Shown in pieces: positions 36,162 through 45,769 of a DNA stretch of 64,000 bases. Source of the DNA: UBA10649 sp963755335 (lineage in GTDB: Bacteria; Actinomycetota; Actinomycetes; S36-B12); the NCBI GenBank assembly GCA_963755335.1, contig CAVWJW010000008.1, forward strand, positions 1,931,534-1,995,533. The letters run 5' to 3'. How positions within the stretch are numbered: the first letter of the stretch is position 1; every line of letters starts with the position of its first letter. The translations under genes were made by a program, and so were the position numbers. Below the pieces are notes generated by a model, which worked only from the letters and a program-made list of their open reading frames with translations, searched no databases and was not told the DNA's origin.

Positions 36162-36458
36162 ATGACGAAGGCCCACGAACCGATCACTCCCGGGGAGATC
36201 CTGCTCACCGAGTTCCTGGAGCCGCTGGGCATCACGCAGTACCGCCTCGCCCAGGCGACCGGACTCCCCCAGACCCGCATCAGCGAGATCGTGCGCGGCA
36301 AGCGCGCCATCTCGATCGACACGGCGCTGCGGCTGTCGAAGGCCCTCGGCGTCGATGACCGCTTCTGGATCAACATCCAGACCGACTACGACCTCGAGGT
36401 CGAGCGCGACCTCCACGCCGAGGAGCTGGCCAAGGTCACCACCCTCGTCGCCAGCTGA
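36162..36458 (+). CDS. higA: HigA family antitoxin (XRE-type)
   Basis: 98 residues from ATG at 36162. HigA signature HEPITPGEILLTEFLEPLGI, then the helix-turn-helix YRLAQATGLPQTRISEIVRG and the family-typical LGVDDRFWINIQTDYDLEVE. It binds HigB and, through its helix-turn-helix, the operator at 35835-35856. Confidence 0.92.
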   Translation: MTKAHEPITPGEILLTEFLEPLGITQYRLAQATGLPQTRISEIVRGKRAISIDTALRLSKALGVDDRFWINIQTDYDLEVERDLHAEELAKVTTLVAS

Positions 36459-36469
36459 CCGACACCTGG

Positions 36470-36721
36470 TCATCGCCGGACCGCCGGCACGCGCCGTCCG
36501 GCGAGGTAGTCGTCGATGTCGCTTCGTCGTAGCCGCACGAGGCGGCCGACCTTGACGAATGGGATGCGTCGTTCGCGGATGAGGCGGCGGACGAAGTGGT
36601 CGGTGATGTTCAGGTACTCGGCTGCCTGCTCGACGGTGAGGTACTCCCCCGATGATGTCTTCGGGGTCGCCGACCGCGTGCGGGCAGCTGACCGGGTGCT
36701 GGTGCCTTCGGTGATGGTCAT
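36470..36721 (-). CDS. xis: excisionase-type helix-turn-helix protein
   Basis: 83 residues from ATG at 36721. The MerR-like winged helix is clear: YLTVEQAAEYLNITDHFVRR, then RRIPFVKVGRLVRLRRSDID. Such proteins serve as recombination directionality factors or small regulators beside integrases. It lies convergent with higA. The 171 bases between it and the relaxase remnant show no gene. Confidence 0.8.
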   Translation of the reverse strand: MTITEGTSTRSAARTRSATPKTSSGEYLTVEQAAEYLNITDHFVRRLIRERRIPFVKVGRLVRLRRSDIDDYLAGRRVPAVRR

Positions 36722-36892
36722 GTTCGGGTCCTCTCGAAATTGCTCTCCTACTCACACAACGGAATGGACCCCTCGGTACCTCGTATTTTTCGGGGTCGAT
36801 TTCGCGTCGGGTGCTGCTACCTCTTCAGCGACGCGGGTGGCTCGGTGACTTCGCTGCTGGCCTGCATGGGTCTCGCTGTGCCTGCCTGGTGC

Positions 36893-39875
36893 CTAGGTGA
36901 GTCCGTAGCCCATGGACTGCGTGCGTCGGCAGGGGCGCGTAGCCGAGGCTCTGCGGCGGGTTCGACCCGGGTGCGCGGGCTGGCGGGCCTGGCTGGGCGA
37001 GTCGATGGCGTCGACGCGTCGGGTCATGGCGGTCTTGGCGCGGTCGAGGACCTCGTCGGTGAGGTCCTGCGGTGTCCAGTCGGCGGCCTGCTGGAGTTCG
37101 CGGTCGGTGAGGTAGTCGCGGGCGTCGAGGACGAAGAACGTGACCTGCCTCGCCCGGCTGGCCGAGACATACATGCTGGCGGCGTCCTTGGTCGGTTGGA
37201 CGGTGGCGATGTGGACGGCGCTGGTCTGGCCTTGGGCCTTGTGGGTGGTGGCGGCGTACCCGTAGTCCAGGTGCCGCAGGAGGACGCGGCGGGCTCATGG
37301 TGCGCTCCCGGCCGTCGTCGAGGCGGATCCTCACGCGGTCGGGTTCCACGGCCAGGACGGTGGCCCGCTGGTCGCGGACCAGGCGCCGCTGCTCGTCCCG
37401 TCCGGTGACGGGGGTGACCACGCGCAGGACGGTGCCCGGCGCGAGGGTCTTCTCGGCGGTCGGGGTGCGGTAGGTGATCGCGGCCTGGTCGTCGAGAGTG
37501 CCGCGCTCGAGGAGGAGGCGGTGGATGCGCTCGTTGAGCTCGGCGGCCTCGGCGTTGGTGACGGCGTCGCAGGTGACGTTCTCGGCACCGTGGTCGAGCG
37601 GCGTAGTGCGCGACTGCCGCCGCGGTGATGGCGAGCTTCTCGTCGTGGTTGAGCGCGACCACGCGTGGTGCCGCCGCGGCGCAGCACCTCCCACGCGTCG
37701 TCGAGGTCCCGGGCGTGCAGGGCCGCGGCGAGGGCGCGGCCGTCCTCGGTGAGCTGACGCTGGTTCGTCTGCAGCCGCACGACCGCGTCCGGGTGCGTGG
37801 CGCACAGGACGTGGAACGCGTCGCCGGCACCCACCGCGCGCAGCTGCGCGACGTCGCCCTGCAGCGATGAGTCGGCGGTGGTTGGCCTGGCACCAGTCCG
37901 ACACTGTCGCCAGGGAACGGACGTCGGCCATGGAGGCCTCGTCGACGACGATGACCCTCGCGTCGATCGTCTCGTCGCTCGTGATCCGCGAGCAGAGTGC
38001 GGTGAGGTTCATCCACGGGGCGCCGGACTCGTGCCCGGCTTTCGACGCGGCCCGCGTCGCGGTCGACGTCACGAGCATCTCTCCGTCGCCGAGGGCGAGG
38101 TGGGCGGCGGCCAGGACGCTGGTCTTGCCGGAGCCGCCGACGCCGGAGATCAGCGTGATCGGGGCGAACCCGTCCACGATCGCGTCGACCGCGCGGGTCT
38201 GCTCGTCGGTGAGCGGCCAGCCGCGCTGCGCCTCGAACCGGGCCACCCCTTCGGGAGCCCGCCGGTAGTGCAGCACGAGGTCACGAGAGGCGGTGAGGTC
38301 GACGCTGGCCTGCATCCGCGCGAGCAGTCGCGCCTCGTGGTCCAGGGCGGTGCGTGAGATCCACTGCTGCCCGCCGGTCTTCATGCCCAGGTCACGTGAC
38401 GTGTCGGCGCGCTCGAAGCCGTGCTCGACGACGACGCGCAGGATCCGTGCGCGTTCCTCCGCCGGCATGTCGACGGTGGTGAGGTCGACCAGGGAGCGGA
38501 TCTTCGCAAGGCTGGTGGTCGACTCGTGACGGCATGCGGTCCACTCCACCCACGACGTCCACTGCGCGTCCGTCCATTGCGCCGGTGGCCGGTACCAGTA
38601 GTTGGCCGCACCCAGCGACCCGGCGCGAAGGGTGTCCATGTCCCAGCCTTGCGCGGTGGCGCGGGCCAGCACGTCGGCGCGCAGCTGCGCCCACGTCGGC
38701 TGAGCGTCCGCCTTCGCCGCGGTGACGCGGGTCTTAGTGCCGCGTTGCGCACGGGCGCGACCCTTCGCGTTCCGGGCTACGCCGTCACTGGTCTCGTCCT
38801 CCGCGGCGAGGATCGCCTGACGTCCGCGGGAGAACGCCGCGATGTGCTCGTCGCTGAACATGCCGACCTCCCACTCCCCCGAGGTGGCGGAGAACCGCAC
38901 CTCGTCGAGCAGGCCGCGTGCTCGGGCTTCGGCGATGACGTACTCCTGCCCCCAGGCGGCGAACCTCGGCGCGTTGATGATCAGCTCCCGGCCGCCGTCG
39001 GCCATCGTGCGCACGACGCCGTCGCGTCCGACGAGGACGTTGGGCAGGGAGCAGTGCACGTGCAGGTGCGGGTCACCCGCACGGGACGAGATCTCCGTCG
39101 CGATGAAACCCGCCCACCCGTCCGCCTCGAGGATCGTGACGTTCTCGCCGTCGCCGCGGTGACCGGTGGAGCAGAACCCCGCCTCCGCCATCAACCGCTC
39201 CAGGGCGCGCTTCGCGGCCGCCTCCAGCGCGTCCATCCAAAGGCCCTGATCGGCCGGGTCGCCGGTGATCGCGTACAGGCTGAATGACTTCGGCAGCGTG
39301 AGCGTCAGCTCGTACCCGGCGTTGCCCGCGATCTCATGGCGTCCCGCGGCGTCGCTGGCGCTCTGCCAGACACGAGAACCCAGCTCGATGTCGGTCAACG
39401 ATTCGAGCTCCAGATCGCGCAGGTCCAGCTGCGTCGCCGCGTCGGTCTTCTGGCTCCGGACGAGGACCGGTCCGGTGAGCCGTGCCCGCACCACTCCGCC
39501 CAGCCGTTCGTGCATCCTGTCCGCATCAACTTCGGCGCCCGCGCGAGCAGCAGCGCGGATCGAACCCGCGGCGGTCAGGAACGACACCGACCGGTCACCC
39601 TTCGCTGCGCGTTCCAGTGCCCGCCACCACGCCGCCGCGTCGCGCGACGTGAACACGTCCGTTGCGTCCAGGCCAGCCACCTCAAGTGCTTCGGTGATCG
39701 CCTGGTGGACTGGTGCGGCGGGGACGCGGGCGAACTGCGACCGGCGGGTCTTCACCCCGTGCGTCAGGTACTCCCCGGAGAACGCCCGCTCGATCAGCGC
39801 CAGGTCCCACTCTCCGCCCACCAGTTCACCTGGCTGGAAGCCCGTCAGTTGCGCGGTCGCGCCCTCACCGACGAA
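36893..39875 (-). pseudogene. MobF/TrwC-type relaxase-helicase, 5'-truncated and frameshifted
   Basis: The metal-binding HUH histidines lie in GDPHLHVHCSLPNVLVG and the helicase Walker A in LISGVGGSGKTSVLAAAH, with a RecD-like core (ARVIVVDEASMADVR) and late motif YGYAATTHKAQGQTS. No start codon or N-terminal catalytic-tyrosine region can be found: the gene joins istB in frame at 39875. One-base shifts occur near 37890, 37600 and 37280. In intact elements this protein nicks oriT and unwinds DNA for conjugation. It ends at 36893. Confidence 0.78.
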
Positions 39876-40234
39876 CTTGCCGGTTCCGGGTGGTCCGAGG
39901 AGGACGACGTTGCGGGCCTCGGCCAGGAACGCCCCGGAGGCCAGCGCGGCGATCTGCTGGCGGACGGCGGGTTGGGCGTCGAAGTCGAAGTCCTCGATCG
40001 TCTTGACCGCGACCGGAACCCGGCGGCGCGGATCCGCAGCCGGGCGCCGGAGGCGTTGCGCGCGGAGACCTCGCGCTCGAGGACGGCAGCGAGGTAGTCC
40101 TCGTGGGTCCAGCCGGCGTCGCGGGCTTGGTCGGCCAGTCGGGCCGCGGCCTCGGTGATCCTGGGTGCCTTCAACGCCGACGGCCAGGTAGGTGATCTGC
40201 TTGACCGCGTCGGGGGTCGTCTTCGCGCGGCCAT
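39876..40234 (-). pseudogene. istB: istB, IS21 transposition helper ATPase, 3'-truncated
   Basis: Start ATG at 40234 overlaps the istA stop. Repaired for one-base shifts near 40220, 40170 and 40020 it reads TTPDAVKQITYLAV, then the EREVSARNASGARLRIRAAG segment typical of IstB, then NVVLLGPPGTGK. The Walker A lysine is the last IstB residue; the reading then passes straight into the relaxase remnant. About 160 residues of IstB, including Walker B, are missing, so it cannot be active. Confidence 0.72.
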
Positions 40235-41448
40235 CACATGACCTCCGCGTCGAGGCCGAACGCGCGGTCGTAGTCGCCCAGGTCCCGGGTCAGGTCGTCG
40301 ACGCCGCGACCGCCCGTGGAGCCTGGAACTGCCGCGCGCAGGCCGGCGGCGGCGTGCGACGTGGGCGGGGTCGGTGATCGTCGTCGCCGCGGGCCCAGGA
40401 CCCGCGCGTGGTCGGCCACGACCCGCCCGTCGAGGCGGACCTTGACCCGGTCGCAGGTCGGCGCTGACATCGACGATCCGGCCGATCAGCGTGCGGGTCG
40501 ACGGAGTAGTCGGTGGTGTCGAGGCGGACGTAGTAGTCCCGGCCCAGCCGGATCCGGTTGCGCCAGCCCAGATGCAGCGGGATCGGCGGCAGCGGCAGCA
40601 TCGCGGCACGGTCCGCGTCGATCGGTCGGCCGGCGCGGCCTTGGTCGTGCGCACCACCCGGGCGTTCGCCTTCGCCAGCCAGTCGGCTGAACTGGGCGTT
40701 GAAGTCCGCCGGCGAGGTGAACGACCGGCCGGGCATGAACGAGGTCTCGAACCAGCCGTTGCGTCGCTCGACGATGCCCTTGGACTCCGGGTCCTTCGGC
40801 GGCAGCAGCACCAGCCGGGTCGCCAGCGTCCCCATGAACGCCGCGACGCCGTCAGCGCGGCGCTGGCCGCGCCCGATGCCGGGCTCGTTGTCCCAGATCA
40901 GCCGGCGCGGGACCCGACCCAGCTGCTGCAGCAGCTCCCACGACCCCAGCAGCAGGTCCTCGGTCTTGCGGGTCGGGATCATCCGCCCGAGCATGAACCG
41001 TGAGTGCGCCGCCGTGATCACCAGCACCGGCAGCAGCCGGGCCGTGCCGTCCTCCAGCGGGATCTTCCGCGGCGGGAACCACAGAGTCGCACTGCGCCAC
41101 GTCACCGGGCTCCCAGACCAGCCGGTCCGCCGGGTCGATCCGGCGATGCTCGGGACGCAGCCGCTTCACGTTCTGCCCGGAACCACGTGATCGACCCGTC
41201 CACCCGACCCGCTCGGCGATGCACCGTCGCCGGCATCTCCGGCTCATCGCTCCAGCAACGCACGCACCCGCGCCTCGAACGCCACGAACGACGTCGCCGT
41301 CGGCGCCGCTCATACCGCGGCGGCGCATCCGAGCCCACCGCCTTGACCACCGTCGTCCGCGAGATCCCCAACCGCTCGGCGATCCCGCCTTCGGCACGCC
41401 CTCCGCAGCCAGCCGGCGGATCAGCGCCCAGTCCTCCAAAGTGATCAC
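40234..41448 (-). pseudogene. istA: istA, IS21 family transposase, frameshifted
   Basis: Start ATG at 41448 (MITLEDWALIRRLAAEGV). A helix-turn-helix (AERLGISRTTVVKAVG) precedes the DDE integrase core: D in EPGDVAQCD, D in RRLIWDNEPGIG, E in GIVERRNGWFETSF. Several one-base shifts (near 41385, 41290, 41080, 40660, 40440) interrupt it. The C-terminus ends YDRAFGLDAEVM. Whether the shifts are decay or sequence error cannot be told from this copy. Confidence 0.75.
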
Positions 41449-41513
41449 TCTCCAATCGTCGAGTGTTCACTTTTCACCGTCGAAACTGTTCAGTTTTCGA
41501 GCGTCGTCGACAA

Positions 41514-42173
41514 TGCGCGACCCCTGCGCTGCCGGAATCGACGTCCGGACGACGAACTCCGGGCCGATCCTGAACTGGAACCGCACCACGCGAGCGCCCT
41601 CGTCCAGACGTGCCGAGGCCGCCCCAAAGGTGCCGGATGGCTCCGAGCACGGCTAAAGGATCGAGCCGATCCTCGCCGATTTCACTGTCCGCCAAGCCAG
41701 TGGCGAGGATGTGGGACGATCCGCCCACGCAGCTGTCAGGAGCCAGCGAACCTTGCTCCTTGGTCCGAGATCCATGCGGTGCGTCAGTGACGTGTTGGTG
41801 ATCCGCACTACGACGAAGCGCGGGATGTCCGTCTCGAATTCGAACACTTGCACCAGCTCGACGTTCTCCGTAAACGTGACGTAGCGCCCGTGGAACTTAT
41901 CAGTTGCTTGAACCCCCGGCTAAGCCATCTCGCCGAAACTCGTGCCCTGCTGATCGGGCGAAGCCAGAACCCTAGCTTTGGGGGTGCGCATCGGTGCGCA
42001 TCGTTCGTCCCGTCCAAATACGCTCCCTTACGCGAAGGCGGCTGTTGCTCCCCCGCACGGCCGTCTTCGCCTCCCCAGCCTCGAAGTCTGACGGCCGCCT
42101 TGGCTCCCGATGAGCCGCCCCGGGTCACCTGTGCCGTGATTCTGGTGCAATGGCCCGGTCGGCGGGGTTCGGG
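41514..42173. other. 660-bp stretch with no supported gene
   Basis: Between the IS21 end and the SnoaL-like gene. On the minus strand, GRYVTFTENVELVQVFEFET (about 41800-41890) and nearby ADSEIGEDRLDPLAVLGAIR look coding but lack a start, a ribosome site and a family, and end at the IS21 terminus. They may be the remnant of a gene cut by the insertion. Confidence 0.4.
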
Positions 42174-42569
42174 CTATTTGTAGAGCTCGCGAACCGCCCG
42201 CTGGATCGTCCCGCCATTCCTTGCGACAGGCTCCATGTAGAGGCGCGCCCACGCGATCGTGCCGTCGGATACTCCCAGGACGATCACGCCGGCCATCAGA
42301 AATGGTGTGGCATCGTGATGTGTTCCCTGCCAACGCAGCTCAAGCCAGAGGGCGTCGCCCGTACGGGCCGAGGCCACGAGGACCGCGGTGAAGTCCGGTA
42401 CGCCCTCGAACACGGCCGTCCAGTTCTCCAGCACTTGGTCGCGTCCGGTAAACCCCCTGTCGGGATGTGTCGGATGCTCACTTCGATAGTCGACGTTGAA
42501 GTACGCCGCCAAGGCCCGCGCGTCGTGTGCGTTCATGGCAGCGAGTAACTGCTGCGCCATTTCGGTCAT
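42174..42569 (-). CDS. SnoaL-like/NTF2-fold protein
   Basis: 131 residues from ATG at 42569 with GGAGGGTGAG upstream. NTF2-like pattern: AQQLLAAMNAHDARALAAYF, then YRSEHPTHPDRGFTGRDQVL, LWLELRWQGTHHD and the closing strand TIAWARLYMEPV. Members are small polyketide cyclases, isomerases or ligand binders; function here is unknown. Confidence 0.8.
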   Translation of the reverse strand: MTEMAQQLLAAMNAHDARALAAYFNVDYRSEHPTHPDRGFTGRDQVLENWTAVFEGVPDFTAVLVASARTGDALWLELRWQGTHHDATPFLMAGVIVLGVSDGTIAWARLYMEPVARNGGTIQRAVRELYK

Positions 42570-43148
42570 ACCTCACCCTCCAGGACACGTCCACGGTGCG
42601 CTGCACCGCACGGCCCCTTGGCTGTGTCGGCGGCCCGAGACCGGCGATGGTGCAGCGTCCGCCCCGCCAACCTAGCCTTGCGCGAGCTGGGATGACACCG
42701 GTCTCCCACTGAATTCGCGGGCCGATCCCCGCCTTCATCTGGAGCAATTCAGGGATATTGTCGACACTTCGAGGCGTCGGAGAAACCGTCGCGTTATCTC
42801 CGGAACCGTCATCTCTAGCCGTTGGCGGCGAACCGGTGTCGGAACGGGACCGGCCGATTCACGTTGCGCTTCGAAGCGATAGGGCGGATGCTGATGGTGG
42901 ACGGTGACTGCGGCCCACCCTCGTAACAGGAACCGCGCTCGCCAGCCCAGACAGCCGCACTAAGCGGCGGGACGGTCCCCGGCCATGGGGGCCGTTCTTC
43001 TTGGGCCGCTCCGCAGGGCCAGCGGCACAACTGATGACATTTCGTGAGCAGATCGAGGTCCCGCGCCGACCGCCCGGTAACGACAGGTTCGACTTTTCGC
43101 ATCAGCGATCCTGAAAGGGCGCCGGGAACCTCCCGCCAGTCGCCGGGC
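42570..43148. other. 579-bp gap, possible terminator only
   Basis: No gene with a start signal on either strand. A short GC stem (GGTCCCC ... GGGGGCC, about 42974-42993) followed by TTCTTCTT resembles a plus-strand terminator, though no plus-strand gene precedes it. Confidence 0.4.
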
Positions 43149-45233
43149 TTAGGCAGTCCCGTCGTTTCCCGAAGGCAGGTCGCCCTTGTGGGTCGGCGCC
43201 TCGCCGCCCGCGACGTGATCCGGACTGGGGACGGACACTACCTTGTTTCGTCCAGTTCGCTTCGCCTCGTACATGGCCGCGTCGGCGCGAGCAACGAGAT
43301 CGTCTCCGGTCTCGATCGGGTCGGCGAGTGTGACACCCACGCTCACTGTGGTGGAGATCTCTCCCGCCGGCGTGCTGATCGTGTCGGCGCAGGCCAAGCG
43401 GAGCTTCTCACCGATCGCGACCGCCTCCGCTAAGTCGTGGATGACAGCGAGGGTCACGAGGAATTCGTCGCCACCCATGCGTGCCAGTGCGTCGTCGGCG
43501 CGGATGTTGGCGCGGATGCGATCAGATATGACCTTGAGCAAGACGTCCCCGGTCGCGTGCCCCCACGTATCGTTGACCGCTTTGAAGTTGTCGACGTCGA
43601 TAAGGAGCACGCCAGTCTCCGAACCTGGGCTGCGCGGATGATGTCCGATCTCATGGAGCCGGTCCAAGGCAGGATCCCGCTTGAGCGCACCGGTCAGGTC
43701 GTCGTACGTTGCGCGGCGGGACAGCGCCTGTTGGGATTCGACCTCAACGTCAACGACCCGGAAGGATGCCACGGTCCCGTCTCGCTCGCCGGTTCCTTTC
43801 GTGAAGGGGCCGGCGTGAACTTCGACCCAGTGAAAGCAACCATCCTTGGCCCGTAGCCGCACGGTGGTTACCGAGGCACGACCAGCCTCGACTTCCGATT
43901 CCATGCCGACCAGGGTATCCAGGTCATCTGCGTGCGCGAAGTCCTCCACTTTGCGGCCGATCCACTCCGATGGAGGCCACTCCAGCGTCAGGTTCAACGC
44001 CGGTGAAGCCCATTGCACGCGCCCTCCCCGCAGCAGGAGCACCACGTCGCTCGAGTTGTCAGCCATGAGTCGGAAGCGCTCCTCTGACTCGGCGATCCGC
44101 TGAGTCGACTCATAGCGCTCGGTCACGTCACGCCACGTCAGGCTCACACAGTCCGCGACCCGCACGGCCCGCATGTCGTAGCGGCGCTCCTCGCCGAGAA
44201 CGTCGTGCAGATAGGGGAACGCGTCGAGCACGATTGGCTGTCCAGTGTCGACCGTGTGCGCGTACATGCCCAGAAGGCCCGTTCCCTCGTGGCCGGGCAG
44301 TACGTCCAGCAGTCGAGCCCCAAGGAGGTCTTCGCGCGAGCGCCTGTTGTAGTCGCATGCGGCTTGGTTGGCGTCGACGTAGATGAAGTCGACAACCGCT
44401 CCCCGGTCGCCACGAACTGCTCGCAGGAGCGCGTGCGGATCGAGGAGTGTCTCAAGGATGGCCGCCCTTCGGGCGGATTCGCTCTCCGCAATCTCTCGCT
44501 CCTTCACCAGTGCGTCCACGTCGCGCATGCCAGTGACCGCATATGCCAATCGGCCATCTGTGCCTCGGATCGTCGTCGTCTTCAGCGACATCCATGTGTA
44601 GGTGCCGTCCTTGTGCCGCCAGCGCGTAGGCAAGCCTTCGGCGGGATTGGCGATGTCCTGTCCAGCGAAAACGGCTTCGCGCAGCGCATCGATCCTGCCG
44701 CGATCGTCGGGGTGGATGAGGTCGTACATCTTGGTGTCCAGCAGTTCTTCGGCAGTCCAGCCCAAAGTTTCTGCGACATTTGGGGAGACCCACGTCACCC
44801 GTCGGTGCGGCCCTACGAGGTACACGACGTCGGACGAGTTCTCCGTCAACAGCCGATATCGGCGCTCGGACTCGGCCAGCTCTCGAAGGGTTTCTCGCCG
44901 CGTCAACTCCAGCCGCTCGCGCACACGAGCAGCGAATGCGGCCAGAACACACACCACCAGCAGGCTGGCGATGGCAATCCAGCTGCTCGCTTGACCGAGG
45001 GCGTCATTTTCGAATGAGGATGCCAAAGCCAGTGCAAGGGCAAGAATCGACAGCGCGATCGTTACGCGCGCGCCGACGAAGAGGGCACTGACAACGACCG
45101 GCACCGCCAGCAGCGGTGTCAGCGAGATAGAGGACGACACCAACACGTCGATCAGGAAAACGACCACCGCGAAGGTGAACAAGACCGCGGCGATCCACCG
45201 AGCCCGGGGCGACCCGGCATCGGTCCCGGTCAC
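43149..45233 (-). CDS. membrane-anchored multi-PAS diguanylate cyclase
   Basis: About 694 residues from GTG at 45233, which has GAGGAG nine bases upstream; a longer form from ATG at 45311 is possible but starts with an atypical leader. Transmembrane helices (WIAAVLFTFAVVVFLIDVLV to LLVVCVLAAFAARV) are followed by three PAS domains (RYRLLTENSSDVVYLVGPHR; a middle PAS with LLDPHALLRAVRGD; RFRLMADNSSDVVLLLRG), then GGDEF. The active site is intact, ALARMGGDEFLV, and RADD five residues before it is an inhibitory site. It makes cyclic-di-GMP at the membrane. It is paralogous to 53526-55683. Confidence 0.88.
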   Translation of the reverse strand: MTGTDAGSPRARWIAAVLFTFAVVVFLIDVLVSSSISLTPLLAVPVVVSALFVGARVTIALSILALALALASSFENDALGQASSWIAIASLLVVCVLAAFAARVRERLELTRRETLRELAESERRYRLLTENSSDVVYLVGPHRRVTWVSPNVAETLGWTAEELLDTKMYDLIHPDDRGRIDALREAVFAGQDIANPAEGLPTRWRHKDGTYTWMSLKTTTIRGTDGRLAYAVTGMRDVDALVKEREIAESESARRAAILETLLDPHALLRAVRGDRGAVVDFIYVDANQAACDYNRRSREDLLGARLLDVLPGHEGTGLLGMYAHTVDTGQPIVLDAFPYLHDVLGEERRYDMRAVRVADCVSLTWRDVTERYESTQRIAESEERFRLMADNSSDVVLLLRGGRVQWASPALNLTLEWPPSEWIGRKVEDFAHADDLDTLVGMESEVEAGRASVTTVRLRAKDGCFHWVEVHAGPFTKGTGERDGTVASFRVVDVEVESQQALSRRATYDDLTGALKRDPALDRLHEIGHHPRSPGSETGVLLIDVDNFKAVNDTWGHATGDVLLKVISDRIRANIRADDALARMGGDEFLVTLAVIHDLAEAVAIGEKLRLACADTISTPAGEISTTVSVGVTLADPIETGDDLVARADAAMYEAKRTGRNKVVSVPSPDHVAGGEAPTHKGDLPSGNDGTA

Positions 45234-45535
45234 GGCGTGGATCTCCTCGCAACTGAGGAGGAGCGCGACTCTAGAAGGTCGTTGACCAGGCCGTGGGTCC
45301 TGCATCCCCATGAAGTGGACATCTGCCCTCCAGCATCCTGATGAGTCAATCTTTCACAACCCCCACCGCAATGCCACGCGCAATCAAGAAGTGTCTTGGC
45401 TGGGCTGGGCCCGCACCGCCCTGCGGTCGGCAGCGGCCAAACCCAAGGTACTTGTGGTCGCGGGCCATTCTGTCGGATGACGTCTGCGTGCTCTTCGACA
45501 TGGCGTTGAGGCACCCCCGGAGCCGGGCGATTGCG

Positions 45536-45745
45536 CTAGCCCGCCCAGCCATCAGATAGGTCGTCGTTCGCGGGGATGGTCGGGCCGGAGTAGTTGAAGT
45601 GGTCGCCACGGAATTCGTACAGGTAGACGGCCCCGTCCGGTCCGAGGGCATTCCACATGGTTCCCGGTTCGGTTTGGTCGGTGACCATCAACACCACCCC
45701 GGCCAGTGGGCCGTCGCTGCACAGGTATCCACGACTGCCCGTCAT
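45536..45745 (-). CDS. small hypothetical protein downstream of the ODP-cyclase
   Basis: 69 residues from ATG at 45745, with GGGAGG four bases upstream; GTG at 45757 is also possible. The start is 24 bases after the stop of the ODP-GGEEF gene on the same strand. Sequence (GYLCSDGPLAGVVLMVTDQT, WNALGPDGAVYLYEFRGDHF) suggests a compact beta-rich protein. No family recognised. Confidence 0.55.
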   Translation of the reverse strand: MTGSRGYLCSDGPLAGVVLMVTDQTEPGTMWNALGPDGAVYLYEFRGDHFNYSGPTIPANDDLSDGWAG

Positions 45746-45769
45746 CGGACCTCCCACCGCCCTCGTGAC

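Larger units (their letters stand above)
39876..41513 (-). mobile_element. IS21 family element, truncated
   Basis: Contains istA and the first part of istB on the minus strand. The istA-side end near 41465-41513 has the repeated GTTCA/TTTTC-type sequence blocks usual for IS21 termini. The istB-side end is absent, removed at the junction with the relaxase. Confidence 0.65.
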
